From assembly GCA_965228785.1 (NCBI GenBank), contig CBDDIF010000001.1, positions 2,976,001 to 3,040,000 on the forward strand: DNA of 64,000 nucleotides. The letters are read 5' to 3'. The translations under genes were made by a program, and so were the position numbers. This document shows positions 43,939-52,182 of this stretch, piece after piece; position 1 is the first letter of the stretch, and each line of letters starts with the position of its first letter. The stretch comes from Hoeflea_A sp965228785. GTDB taxonomy: Bacteria; Pseudomonadota; Alphaproteobacteria; Rhizobiales; Rhizobiaceae. The notes below the pieces were generated by a model, which searched no databases, had not been told where the DNA came from, and saw only the letters and a list, made by a program, of their open reading frames with translations.

Positions 43939-45096
43939 ATGACCAGATTAAATTGGGGCATGATCGGTGGCGGCAAAGGCAGCCAGATCGGACCGGCACA
44001 CCGCATCAGTGCGGGGCTGGATGGGCTATACACCTTTGCGGCCGGGGCGCTCGATGCGGATCCTGAGCGGGGCAGGGCCTATGCCATTGAATTGGGCGTC
44101 CCGAAGGATCGCGCCTATGGCGACTGGCGTGAGATGCTGGCCGGTGAGAGCGGCCGAGAGGACCGTTTGGACCTGGTGACCGTGGCGACACCGAACGCCA
44201 CTCACTACGAGATTACAAAGGCATTTCTCGAAAGCGGCTTTCACGTTCTGTGCGAGAAGCCCATGACCATGAACGCGCGTGAAGCCGAAGACATCGTGGC
44301 GACTGCTCATAAGGCAGGCCGGATCTGCGCGGTGAATTACGGCTACAGCGGATACCCGATGGTGCGCCACATGCGCGCAATGGTGGGCCGCGGCGATCTC
44401 GGGTCTATCCGCCTCATCAAGGCGGAATTTTCGCACGGCTTTCATGCCGATGCCGCCGACGCAGACAATCCACGCATTCGCTGGCGGTATGACCCGTCGC
44501 AGATCGGTCCATCGGCACAATTTGCCGATTGCGGTATCCACGCCCTTCACATGGCAAGTTTTGTTGCCGGGCAGGAGGCGGTCGAATTGTCTGCGGACTT
44601 TGTCTCCACGATTGAATCCCGGCAGCTGGAAGACGATGCCATGCTCAACGTTCGCATGGATGGGGGTGCCCATTTGCGGCTATGGACCAGTTCGGTCGCT
44701 GTCGGACGCATGCACGGGCTGACCCTTCAGGTGTTCGGCGAGAAGGGCGGTCTGAGCTGGGAGCAGCAATGGCCGGATCAGCTGCACTGGACCAGTGTTG
44801 GCGGGCGCACCCAAATCATCGAACGAGGAGAACCCAACCTGTCGGCCGAGGCCGATCGGGCGACGCGTGTCACCATCGGACATGCCGAAGGGATGCCGCT
44901 GGCCTTCGCGAATATCTATGCGGATCTGGCTGAAGTAATCGCTGCCGGGAAGCATGGCCGCGACCCCGATGCGGCGGCCAGGTTCTATCCGACGGCCGTT
45001 GACGGCATGCGTTCAATGGCGGCGATAGAGGCGGCTGTCGACTCGGCCAAGCGAAGCGGCACCTGGGTCGATGCCCGGCCACAGTCGCTACGGTAG
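43939..45096 (+). CDS. Second Gfo/Idh/MocA oxidoreductase of the iol cluster
   Basis: A 385-residue dehydrogenase. The nucleotide motif GMIGGGKGSQIGPAHR differs from the iolG-like protein and is typical of a distinct subgroup, and CEKPMTMNAREAEDIV near residue 104 carries EKP. It lies 10 bases after iolE and overlaps the convergent LacI gene by nine bases. It may oxidise a different inositol isomer (scyllo- or chiro-inositol) or epimerise inosose. Stereospecificity cannot be read from the sequence. Confidence 0.83.
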   Translation: MTRLNWGMIGGGKGSQIGPAHRISAGLDGLYTFAAGALDADPERGRAYAIELGVPKDRAYGDWREMLAGESGREDRLDLVTVATPNATHYEITKAFLESGFHVLCEKPMTMNAREAEDIVATAHKAGRICAVNYGYSGYPMVRHMRAMVGRGDLGSIRLIKAEFSHGFHADAADADNPRIRWRYDPSQIGPSAQFADCGIHALHMASFVAGQEAVELSADFVSTIESRQLEDDAMLNVRMDGGAHLRLWTSSVAVGRMHGLTLQVFGEKGGLSWEQQWPDQLHWTSVGGRTQIIERGEPNLSAEADRATRVTIGHAEGMPLAFANIYADLAEVIAAGKHGRDPDAAARFYPTAVDGMRSMAAIEAAVDSAKRSGTWVDARPQSLR

Positions 45097-46086
45097 CGGT
45101 CGTAACGAACTCCGCTCGACGATCGAACAGGGGAACAACCTCGACTCGGGGCTGCGCTGTGGTTCTTCGACCATGGCCACCACCAGGTCGATTGAGCTGA
45201 GGATGATGTCCTGTGTCGGTTGACGAATGGTCGTCAGGTCGTAGGCCGCCCAACCGGACATCGTCATATCGTTAAAGCCGAGGAAGCCTATATCCTGCGG
45301 AATGGAGAGACCGTTCGATCGTGCCGCATCCATGGCGCCCATGCAGATCAGATCGTCGCCGCAAAACACCGCGTCGACCGTGGTGCGTTCGAGCAACGAG
45401 CTCATGGCCGTTTTCCCGGCCAGGTAGGAGTAATTGTCGGCAAAGGATATGTCGGCGGCCTCGATGCCGTGTTGCGCGAGGCAGGTGGTAAAGCCCTGAA
45501 GTCGGTCCTGTGTGGACGTCGCAGTTTCTGGGCCACCGAGAAGTGCCACTGACTGGTAACCTCTGTCGAGCAGGGTCTGCGCTGCCATTTCGCCGCACCG
45601 CTGGTTGTCGATCCCGACCACATGCGCATCCGACTGCACATCGAACTTCCCAAATGTGTGGATGACCGGAATCCCGGCCTTCCGAAAGGCGCTGGTGAAG
45701 GACGGCGGCAGCGTGGACGTTGCGACGATGACGCCGTCGACGCGGTACTGCCGAAGCATATGCAGGGATTTGAGCGGGTCCGTCTCAGTCGTCAGATTGA
45801 CCAGGAGGGGGCGAAACCCGCGTTCCTGCAGCGCCGTCGTGAAGAGATCGAAGACTTCGAGAAAGAGCGGGTTTTGAAAATTGTTGGCCACGAGGCCAAT
45901 GAGTTTTGTCCGATTGGTCGCCAGGCTGCGGGCGATGAGGCTGGGCTGATAGCCGAGATCGCGGGCCGCTCGCTCCACCTTCTTGCGGGTTTTATCGGAG
46001 ACACTGGCGCCCTCCGTAAAGGTACGCGAGACGGCGGACCGGGAAACGCCGGCGCGTTCTGCAACTTCTTTTAGCGTAACCGCCAA
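45088..46086 (-). CDS. LacI-family repressor of the inositol regulon
   Basis: A 332-residue LacI/GalR regulator. The helix-turn-helix is at the N-terminus (TLKEVAERAGVSRSAVSRTF, residues 4-23), with the hinge helix DLGYQPSLIARSLAT near 50-64 and a periplasmic-binding-like effector domain after it. I place the start at TTG 46086, five bases after GGAGG; a start farther upstream would fall inside the palindrome. It is divergent from the ABC importer gene, and the palindrome at 46171-46198 lies between them. Autoregulation and control of both iol units are likely. Confidence 0.88.
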   Translation of the reverse strand: MAVTLKEVAERAGVSRSAVSRTFTEGASVSDKTRKKVERAARDLGYQPSLIARSLATNRTKLIGLVANNFQNPLFLEVFDLFTTALQERGFRPLLVNLTTETDPLKSLHMLRQYRVDGVIVATSTLPPSFTSAFRKAGIPVIHTFGKFDVQSDAHVVGIDNQRCGEMAAQTLLDRGYQSVALLGGPETATSTQDRLQGFTTCLAQHGIEAADISFADNYSYLAGKTAMSSLLERTTVDAVFCGDDLICMGAMDAARSNGLSIPQDIGFLGFNDMTMSGWAAYDLTTIRQPTQDIILSSIDLVVAMVEEPQRSPESRLFPCSIVERSSLRPLP

Positions 46087-46170
46087 TGGGGCCTCCGTGC
46101 GAGCGGTCCAGTCGACGGCCGTTCCATACACCGAACACTGCCCGAGCTCAAAACAGAGTAATCCGATCGA

Positions 46171-46198
46171 AATATTTTGCAACCGGTTGCAAAATATT
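46171..46198. promoter_or_regulatory. 28-bp perfect palindrome, LacI-family operator
   Basis: Half-site AATATTTTGCAACC and its exact complement, centred at 46184/46185. The 20-bp core equals that of the palindrome at 41839-41860, here extended by three more base pairs each side. TTGCAA inside it (46187-46192) with TTTAGT at 46210-46215 could form the importer promoter, so the bound repressor would cover the -35 region. Confidence 0.9.
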
Positions 46199-46276
46199 CT
46201 TGAATTTGGTTTAGTGTCTTGGGGATGGCCCGGACCGGGTCGTGCCGCATGAATGACTAGCGGAGGAACTCAACAG

Positions 46277-47227
46277 ATGAAATCGTTGAAGAAGGTATTA
46301 CTGGCGTGCGCGATCACGGCCGGTACAGTGCTGGGCGTATCGACAACCGTGAGCGCTGAAGGCGAACGGATTATTCTTGTCAGCCATGCACCGGATTCGG
46401 ATTCCTGGTGGAATACGATCAAGAATGGTCTTGCTCTGGCGGGCCAACAGGTTGGAGCCAACGTCGAATATCGGAACCCGCCGACCGGCGACATTGCAGA
46501 CATGGCACGCATCATTGAGCAGTCTGCAGCATCCAACCCGGACGGCATCATCACGACGCTGGCGGACCCGGATGTGTTGAGCGGCCCGATCCAGAATGCC
46601 GTCGCAAAGGGTATTCCGGTCATCATCATCAACTCCGGCACGCCGGAGCAGGCAGCTGAAGTCGGTGCGCTGATGTACATCGGACAGCCGGAATACGATG
46701 CTGGACTTGCGGCCGGTCAGCGCGCCAAGCGCGATGGCGTCGGCTCGTTTCTGTGCGTCAACCACGTCGTCTCGAACCCGGTTGTCGGTGAGCGCTGCCG
46801 CGGATTTGCCGATGGTCTCGGCGTCGATCTGGGCAGCTCGATGATAGACTCGGGCCAGGACCCGGCCGAGATCAAAAACAAGGTCAAGGCCTACTTGTCG
46901 GCCAATCCGAACACCGAAGCGGTCTTGACGCTCGGCCCGACCTCGGCAGACCCGACGATCGAAGCGCTGAAAGAAAACGGCATGGCCGGCGACATTTATT
47001 TCGGCACATTCGATCTGGGCACCGAAATCGTCAAAGGCATCAAGGACGGCACGATCAAGTGGGGCATCGACCAGCAGCCTTTCCTGCAGGCCTATTTGCC
47101 TGTGATCGTTCTGGCCAACTACAAGCGCTACGGCGTTCTGCCCGGCAACAACATCAATTCCGGTCCTGGTTTCGTGACCAAGGATGCGCTGGGATTGGTT
47201 GAAAAGCACGCCGGCGAATACCGCTAG
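46277..47227 (+). CDS. Inositol ABC transporter periplasmic binding protein
   Basis: A 316-residue SBP family-2 (RbsB-type) protein with a signal peptide of about 27 residues (ending TVSA before EGERI). Mature features include HAPDSDSWWNTIKNGL near the N-terminus, DGIITTLADPDVL near 88 and the sugar-pocket region GTFDLGTEIVKGIKDG near 250. ATG 46277 follows GGAGG by ten bases. With the permease and ATPase downstream and the shared LacI operator upstream, the ligand is most likely myo-inositol. The start of the importer operon. Confidence 0.87.
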   Translation: MKSLKKVLLACAITAGTVLGVSTTVSAEGERIILVSHAPDSDSWWNTIKNGLALAGQQVGANVEYRNPPTGDIADMARIIEQSAASNPDGIITTLADPDVLSGPIQNAVAKGIPVIIINSGTPEQAAEVGALMYIGQPEYDAGLAAGQRAKRDGVGSFLCVNHVVSNPVVGERCRGFADGLGVDLGSSMIDSGQDPAEIKNKVKAYLSANPNTEAVLTLGPTSADPTIEALKENGMAGDIYFGTFDLGTEIVKGIKDGTIKWGIDQQPFLQAYLPVIVLANYKRYGVLPGNNINSGPGFVTKDALGLVEKHAGEYR

Positions 47228-47240
47228 GCGCTGGCAACAA

Positions 47241-47267
47241 GGGTCGCGGTTCCAGGAGCCGCGGCCC
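47241..47267. terminator. GC-rich hairpin between binding protein and permease genes
   Basis: GGGTCGCGG (47241-47249) pairs with CCGCGGCCC (47259-47267), nine pairs including one G-U, with a nine-base loop. No T-run follows, so it is an attenuator or mRNA-stabilising structure rather than a clear intrinsic terminator. Confidence 0.65.
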
Positions 47268-47421
47268 CATCCTGCAGGCTTGAGCCGTGGGATGATCGGT
47301 AGAGCTGCAGACGATGCGGCTTTTCCGCGTAACGCGGCCGATCGAATGAGGTCGCAATCGAACAGATAGAGATAAACAGGCGTTGACGGCTTGCAGCCGC
47401 AACGCGCAAATGGAGGCTATC

Positions 47422-48555
47422 ATGTCCCAGGCCGAGACCAAGGACGACGGGTCGGCTGGCGCCGACGAACGCGTCCGGGAAATGTCGCCGCTGCGCAAGG
47501 CGCTGGTGCGACCGGAACTCGGATCGATATGCGGGGTTATCCTCGTCTTCATCTTCTTTTTGGTGATTGCACCCGACTCGGGAATGTTCTCGGCCGAGGG
47601 CATCATGAACTGGACCGTGGTTTCGGCGCAGTTTGCGATCATTGCAGTTGGCGCGTGCCTGTTGATGATTGCCGGCGAGTTCGACCTTTCGGTGGGCTCG
47701 ATGATCGGTTTCTCGGGTATCATAATCGCGTTGTTCTCGGTGACGCTTGGCTATCCGATGTGGATCGCCATTATTGCTGCTTTCGTGATTGCGATGTGCA
47801 TCGGATGGCTGAACGGTTTTCTGGTGATCCGCACGGGCCTGCCATCTTTCATCGTCACGCTGGCGTTTCTGTATATCCTGCGCGGGTTCACCATTTTCAT
47901 TCCGATCAGCACGACCAACAAGACGATCATCGGCGGTCTTAAGGATGCGGCCGAGGGGGATTGGCTTGCGGCGGCGTTCGGCGGCAAGATCCTCAAAAGC
48001 GTATTCGTTTGGCTGGCAGATCTCGGCCTGATCGACACATTCGTCGCCGGTAACCGCGCAGGAGAACCCGTCGTGGACGGGATACCGATGTTGATCGTAT
48101 GGGCGCTTGGCCTGATCGTCTTCGGCCACCTGCTGTTGACGCGCACGCGGTTCGGCAACTGGATATTTGCTGCCGGAGGCGATGCACAAGCTGCTCGATA
48201 TACCGGTGTGCCGGTAAACCGCGTGAAGATCCTCATGTTTATGTTTACGGCCTTTTGCGCAACCGTGTTTGCAACCTGTCAAGTGATCGAGTTCGGCTCC
48301 GCGGCGGCCGACCGGGGGCAATTGAAGGAATTCGAGGCCATCATCTCTGTTGTCATTGGGGGAGCGCTGCTGACCGGCGGCTACGGCTCCGTGATCGGAG
48401 CGGCCCTGGGTGCGCTGATCTTCGGGGTGGTGCAGCAGGGACTGTTCTTCGCCGGGGTGGAGAGTTCGCTCTTCCGGGTGTTCCTGGGTGTCATTCTGCT
48501 GCTGGCAGTGATCCTCAACACCTATATCCGTCGCATGATCACGGGGGAGCGTTGA
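47422..48555 (+). CDS. Inositol ABC transporter permease
   Basis: A 377-residue RbsC-family permease with roughly ten helices. Family segments include AGEFDLSVGSMIGFSGI near residue 85, FAAGGDAQAARYTGVPVNRVK near 250 and SVVIGGALLTGGYGSVIGAALG near 300. ATG 47422 follows GGAGG by five bases; a start at 47410 or earlier would place it before or on that site. It lies 194 bases after the binding-protein gene, separated by the hairpin, and one base before the ATPase gene. Confidence 0.9.
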   Translation: MSQAETKDDGSAGADERVREMSPLRKALVRPELGSICGVILVFIFFLVIAPDSGMFSAEGIMNWTVVSAQFAIIAVGACLLMIAGEFDLSVGSMIGFSGIIIALFSVTLGYPMWIAIIAAFVIAMCIGWLNGFLVIRTGLPSFIVTLAFLYILRGFTIFIPISTTNKTIIGGLKDAAEGDWLAAAFGGKILKSVFVWLADLGLIDTFVAGNRAGEPVVDGIPMLIVWALGLIVFGHLLLTRTRFGNWIFAAGGDAQAARYTGVPVNRVKILMFMFTAFCATVFATCQVIEFGSAAADRGQLKEFEAIISVVIGGALLTGGYGSVIGAALGALIFGVVQQGLFFAGVESSLFRVFLGVILLLAVILNTYIRRMITGER

Positions 48556-48556
48556 T

Positions 48557-49336
48557 ATGAGCACGCCACTGATCGAACTGAAAAACATCGAGAAGCACTT
48601 CGGTTCCGTGATTGCACTGAACGGGGTTTCCGTTTCGGTGAACGCCGGGGAATGTCATTGCCTGCTTGGCGACAACGGAGCCGGCAAGTCGACCTTCATC
48701 AAAACCATGGCGGGGGTCCATAAACCCACGCGTGGCCAGATCTTTATCGACGGTAAGGAGACGGTGTTGAACACCGCACGCGATGCGATCGATGCCGGAA
48801 TTGCAACGGTCTACCAGGACCTGGCGATGATCCCGTTGATGTCGGTGACTCGCAATTTCTGGATGGGTCGCGAGCCGCTTCGCCGGGTCGGACCGCTGAA
48901 ATTTATCGACTTCGATAAGGCGAATACCGTGACGATGGAAGAGATGGGCAAGATGGGCATTCATTTGCGCGAACCGAACCAGGCGGTGGGAACGCTGTCG
49001 GGCGGCGAGCGACAAACGGTTGCCATCTCACGCGCGGTCTATTTCGGCGCCAAGGTGCTGATCCTCGACGAGCCGACCTCTGCGCTGGGTGTCCGTCAGA
49101 CGTCAAACGTGCTGGCAACCATCGACAAGGTGCGCAAGGCAGGCATCGGCGTGGTGTTCATCTCGCACAACGTGCGTCATGCCATGGCCGTGGGCGACCG
49201 GTTCACGGTGCTCAATCGTGGCCAGACGCTTGGCACGGCGGTGCGCGGCGAAATCGAAGCCGACGAATTGCAGGACCTGATGGCGGGTGGCAAGGAACTG
49301 GCGACGCTCGAAGGATCACTCGGCGGAACCGTCTGA
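48557..49336 (+). CDS. Inositol ABC transporter ATP-binding protein (single NBD)
   Basis: A 259-residue ATPase. Walker A is GDNGAGKST near residue 38, the signature LSGGERQ near 148 and Walker B VLILDEPTSALG near 166. Like XylG in this window it has one nucleotide-binding domain rather than the tandem form of enteric RbsA. It starts one base after the permease stop and ends seven bases before the convergent phosphodiesterase gene; CTGAC/GTCAG around 49334-49347 forms a small hairpin there. Confidence 0.9.
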   Translation: MSTPLIELKNIEKHFGSVIALNGVSVSVNAGECHCLLGDNGAGKSTFIKTMAGVHKPTRGQIFIDGKETVLNTARDAIDAGIATVYQDLAMIPLMSVTRNFWMGREPLRRVGPLKFIDFDKANTVTMEEMGKMGIHLREPNQAVGTLSGGERQTVAISRAVYFGAKVLILDEPTSALGVRQTSNVLATIDKVRKAGIGVVFISHNVRHAMAVGDRFTVLNRGQTLGTAVRGEIEADELQDLMAGGKELATLEGSLGGTV

Positions 49337-49342
49337 CCGCCG

Positions 49343-50875
49343 TCAGCGCGGAAAGTGTGCTTTGGTCAGGCCTTTTCCGGTCACCTCTGACAGGGCGAGT
49401 GTCTGGTCAAGGTGGCCGGACCGCCAGGACAGAAGCTTCTCGGCCATGTCGATGCGGGCTTGCAGATAATCCGGGTGATCGACAACATTGTCGAGTTCAC
49501 CCGGATCATTCTCGAGGTCGAACAACAGCGGTGGCAATGCACCAAAATGCACATACTTGAGCTGTCGGCCGCGGATCACCGCCATGTTGCATTCGGTGGA
49601 TTCCAGACCGAACTCTCGTTCGGCGGAGCGTTTGGTAACACCCCGGAAGTCAAACTCCCAATGCGCTTCGTCCCGCCACCTGTCGAGTTCCTTGCCGTCT
49701 ATCAGCGGCAACAGCGATCGGCCATCGAGCCCATTCGTGGGCTCCTGCGCCATCATGTCGAGCAAGGTGGGGAAAATGTCGGAGGCTTCGGTGAAGCGGT
49801 CGATGCGCATACCGCGTTGCTTGCGGCTGGGATCGCGCACGATCAGCGGTATTCGGTAGCTGGCGTCATGGTATCCGCCTTTGCCGAGACTCCAGTGATC
49901 CCCCATCATCTCGCCGTGGTCTGAAGTAAGAATGACGACGGTATTGTCCCAATGCCCCGTATGCCTGAGCGCTGCAAAAATCCGGCCGAGCTGCGTATCG
50001 ACCTCGGTGATCATACCGAAATAGATGGCGCGCAGGTTCTCGTAATCGCGCGTTCTCCAATCGCGGACCGGACCGCTTGCGCCAGGCACGAATTTGGCTT
50101 TGTTCAGCCCGTTTAGTTGAAAGGCAATGTAAGGGTGCACGGCTGCTTCGAGTTCGTGGGATTGCGCCCTGACGAATTCCGGTCCGTGTTCGGGATCGTA
50201 CATGGTGTTGAATGGCTCCGGCACCACGAAGGGCGGGTGTGGGCGCAAGAATGAAATATGGGCAAACCATGGTGCCTCATTTTGCTGCTCGTCCATCCAG
50301 CGCAGGAAGCTTTCAGTCAGAAAAGCCGTCTCGGTCTCATCGCGGCCGAAGCGCGGTGGTGCCCTGGTGATCGAGTCCGCTGGAGCTCCCACGGGAAGAT
50401 GTACTGTTTCTTCATCGACATCGTCGTGGCCACGCGCCTTCAACCAGGAAAGCCAGGGCCGTCCATGCTCCGGCAAGAGCTCGCGTACCGAGAAGCCTGG
50501 CAAAATGGCGCCATCGTTCGATAACCGCGGGTCGTTTTCGCTGGTTGTTCGCGGATCGATGGTGACGTCGTTGTAGCCGAACAGTGTGGGATCGTAGCCG
50601 GCGCGCCTGGCAGCACGGGCGATGTTGTCGAAGCGGTTGTCCAGCGGTGCGCCGTTGCGCACCACTCGGTGGTTCATCTGATAGAGGCCGGTGTAAAGGC
50701 CGGCGCGCGCCGGGCCGCAGGGAGCTGCTCCGGCATAGTGGTTTAGAAACAATGTTCCGTCGGCGGCCAATGCATCCGCGTGCGGCGTTTGAACCACCGG
50801 GTGGCCGGCGGCACCGACGCAGTCTCCGCGCCATTGATCGGCTGAGATGAGCAGAAAGTTGGGTCGCGATTTCAT
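49343..50875 (-). CDS. Phosphonate monoester hydrolase / phosphodiesterase (sulfatase-like)
   Basis: A 510-residue alkaline-phosphatase-superfamily hydrolase. The formylglycine motif CGPARAG (around residue 53; CxPxR) would be matured to formylglycine. Flanking LYQMNHRVVRNGAPLD, the metal motif TSDHGEMMGDH near 304 and the C-terminal YVHFGALPPLLFDLENDP follow the rhizobial phosphonate monoester hydrolase more closely than aryl sulfatases. Family members cleave phosphonate monoesters, phosphodiesters and sulfate esters. ATG 50875 is chosen over GTG 50920 by family alignment. It is divergent from a GpdQ-like enzyme. Cytoplasmic: no signal peptide. Confidence 0.82.
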   Translation of the reverse strand: MKSRPNFLLISADQWRGDCVGAAGHPVVQTPHADALAADGTLFLNHYAGAAPCGPARAGLYTGLYQMNHRVVRNGAPLDNRFDNIARAARRAGYDPTLFGYNDVTIDPRTTSENDPRLSNDGAILPGFSVRELLPEHGRPWLSWLKARGHDDVDEETVHLPVGAPADSITRAPPRFGRDETETAFLTESFLRWMDEQQNEAPWFAHISFLRPHPPFVVPEPFNTMYDPEHGPEFVRAQSHELEAAVHPYIAFQLNGLNKAKFVPGASGPVRDWRTRDYENLRAIYFGMITEVDTQLGRIFAALRHTGHWDNTVVILTSDHGEMMGDHWSLGKGGYHDASYRIPLIVRDPSRKQRGMRIDRFTEASDIFPTLLDMMAQEPTNGLDGRSLLPLIDGKELDRWRDEAHWEFDFRGVTKRSAEREFGLESTECNMAVIRGRQLKYVHFGALPPLLFDLENDPGELDNVVDHPDYLQARIDMAEKLLSWRSGHLDQTLALSEVTGKGLTKAHFPR

Positions 50876-50990
50876 ATCGATCCGATTTGATTCTTGAATT
50901 GCAAATTCTGCGGGAATCACGCGCTCTTGTCATCGTCGTGCAACGGCATGACGGCAGACTTACCGGTGCCGGACAATAGGTGAGGGCCCC

Positions 50991-51833
50991 ATGAAGTTGG
51001 TTCATATTTCGGATATTCACATCAATTCAAGCCCGATTCTCCAGGCCGACCCCGTTGAGAACTTTGCCAGATGCCTGGCACACGTGGAGGCCTACCACCA
51101 GGATGCCGACCGGGTTGTGATCACTGGCGACCTGACCCATCACGGGGAAACAGAAAATTACCGGACCCTTCAGCGGCTGCTGGAAGAGAGCCGGCTGAGC
51201 GGCCAGCTCCAGCCGCGCTTGTTGATCGGAAACCACGACGACCGTGGAAATTTCCGTGACGTATTCGATGGAAAATCGTGCGACGAAGACGGTTTCGTGC
51301 AGTGGACGGAGCTAACACCCGTTGGTCTGTTCGTCTATATGGACACGAATGAACCGGGGACTCATGAAGGACACTACTGTGATAAACGTCGCGGTTGGTT
51401 GAAGCGGTCGCTCGACCTCGCGCGCGAGAAGTCGCAATCTGTGTGGCTCTTCATGCATCAAAGCCCGATCAAGGTTCATGTCGCTTGTGCGGATGTTACC
51501 GGTCTCATTCATGGGTCCGAATTGCGGTCAATTCTGTCGGACAATGCCGACATCATACGTCATGTCTTCTTCGGTCACTGCCACTTTACGCTGAGCGGTT
51601 CAGTCGACGGCATTCCCTATTCTGCGCCGCGGTCGACAAACCATCCGAGCTGGCCGGAGTTTTCCGGTGATGCCGAAGTCATGGGCTATGGTGGTATCGA
51701 CCCCAACTACAATGTCTGCTTCCTGTCGCAAAAGGGTGTGGTGGTGCATTCGATCGACTTCCTACAGGAGGATCGGGTGAACTGGCAGCGGCTTTCTGGC
51801 GACGGATGGTTCAACGGGGCGCTGGCTGGTTAG
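50991..51833 (+). CDS. GpdQ-like metallophosphodiesterase
   Basis: A 280-residue calcineurin-like phosphoesterase. All five metal motifs are visible: DIHIN (residues 8-12), GDLTHHGE near 45, GNHDDRGNF near 81, the histidine in FMHQSP near 161 and GHCHF near 200. The spacing matches the class III cyclic nucleotide/glycerophosphodiester phosphodiesterase group (GpdQ, Rv0805). It may hydrolyse glycerophosphodiesters or cyclic nucleotides. It shares a divergent promoter region with the phosphonate monoester hydrolase-like gene, suggesting joint use of organic phosphodiesters. Confidence 0.85.
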   Translation: MKLVHISDIHINSSPILQADPVENFARCLAHVEAYHQDADRVVITGDLTHHGETENYRTLQRLLEESRLSGQLQPRLLIGNHDDRGNFRDVFDGKSCDEDGFVQWTELTPVGLFVYMDTNEPGTHEGHYCDKRRGWLKRSLDLAREKSQSVWLFMHQSPIKVHVACADVTGLIHGSELRSILSDNADIIRHVFFGHCHFTLSGSVDGIPYSAPRSTNHPSWPEFSGDAEVMGYGGIDPNYNVCFLSQKGVVVHSIDFLQEDRVNWQRLSGDGWFNGALAG

Positions 51834-52182
51834 GCCCGCCGGTTGGGCTGAAGTGCCCGGCTTTTAGGGCGTTGCCAAGGTAAAACCCGGTAGTCTGTCA
51901 CATTGCACAAGTTTTGGCCTGTTCGCTCGCTTCTTGGTCATCTGCCCACCAAGTCAGCTTGAGACAAATTCGATGTCTCAGCTTAACTGTATGAATTCAT
52001 GTGTTGAATGTGTTTCCGCCATTGTGGCATGCGACTTGCTTCGTCCAAAGCAGGTCCAGAGGGGACCAACACGGGCGTCCGAAACCAGGCGCCACTTTGT
52101 GCCGCCAGTCGGACGCGCATCAGAATCGGGTCAACCGGTCGCGTATTCCGGCTGGCGGACTTTTGTGTGGAAACGGTGGGCG
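51834..52182. other. 349-base gap between GpdQ-like gene and pcaQ
   Basis: The first part holds the candidate terminator at 51838-51865. The rest contains short open frames without ribosome sites or recognisable products, including one at 51934-52365 that overlaps pcaQ. I see nothing else. Confidence 0.5.
51838..51865 (+). terminator. Candidate intrinsic terminator after the GpdQ-like gene
   Basis: GCC plus GGGC pair with GCCC plus GGC across a six-base loop (TGAAGT) with a four-base bulge, followed directly by TTTT. It lies just after the stop codon. Confidence 0.5.

Noticed and set aside
47224..48588. 454-codon open frame antisense to the inositol permease
   Set aside because: The product is a low-complexity His/Gln/Arg mixture typical of antisense shadows of a membrane protein gene.
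49343..50875. Arylsulfatase identity from the CxPxR motif
   Set aside because: The flanking sequence and C-terminus follow rhizobial phosphonate monoester hydrolase more closely, although sulfatase side activity remains possible.
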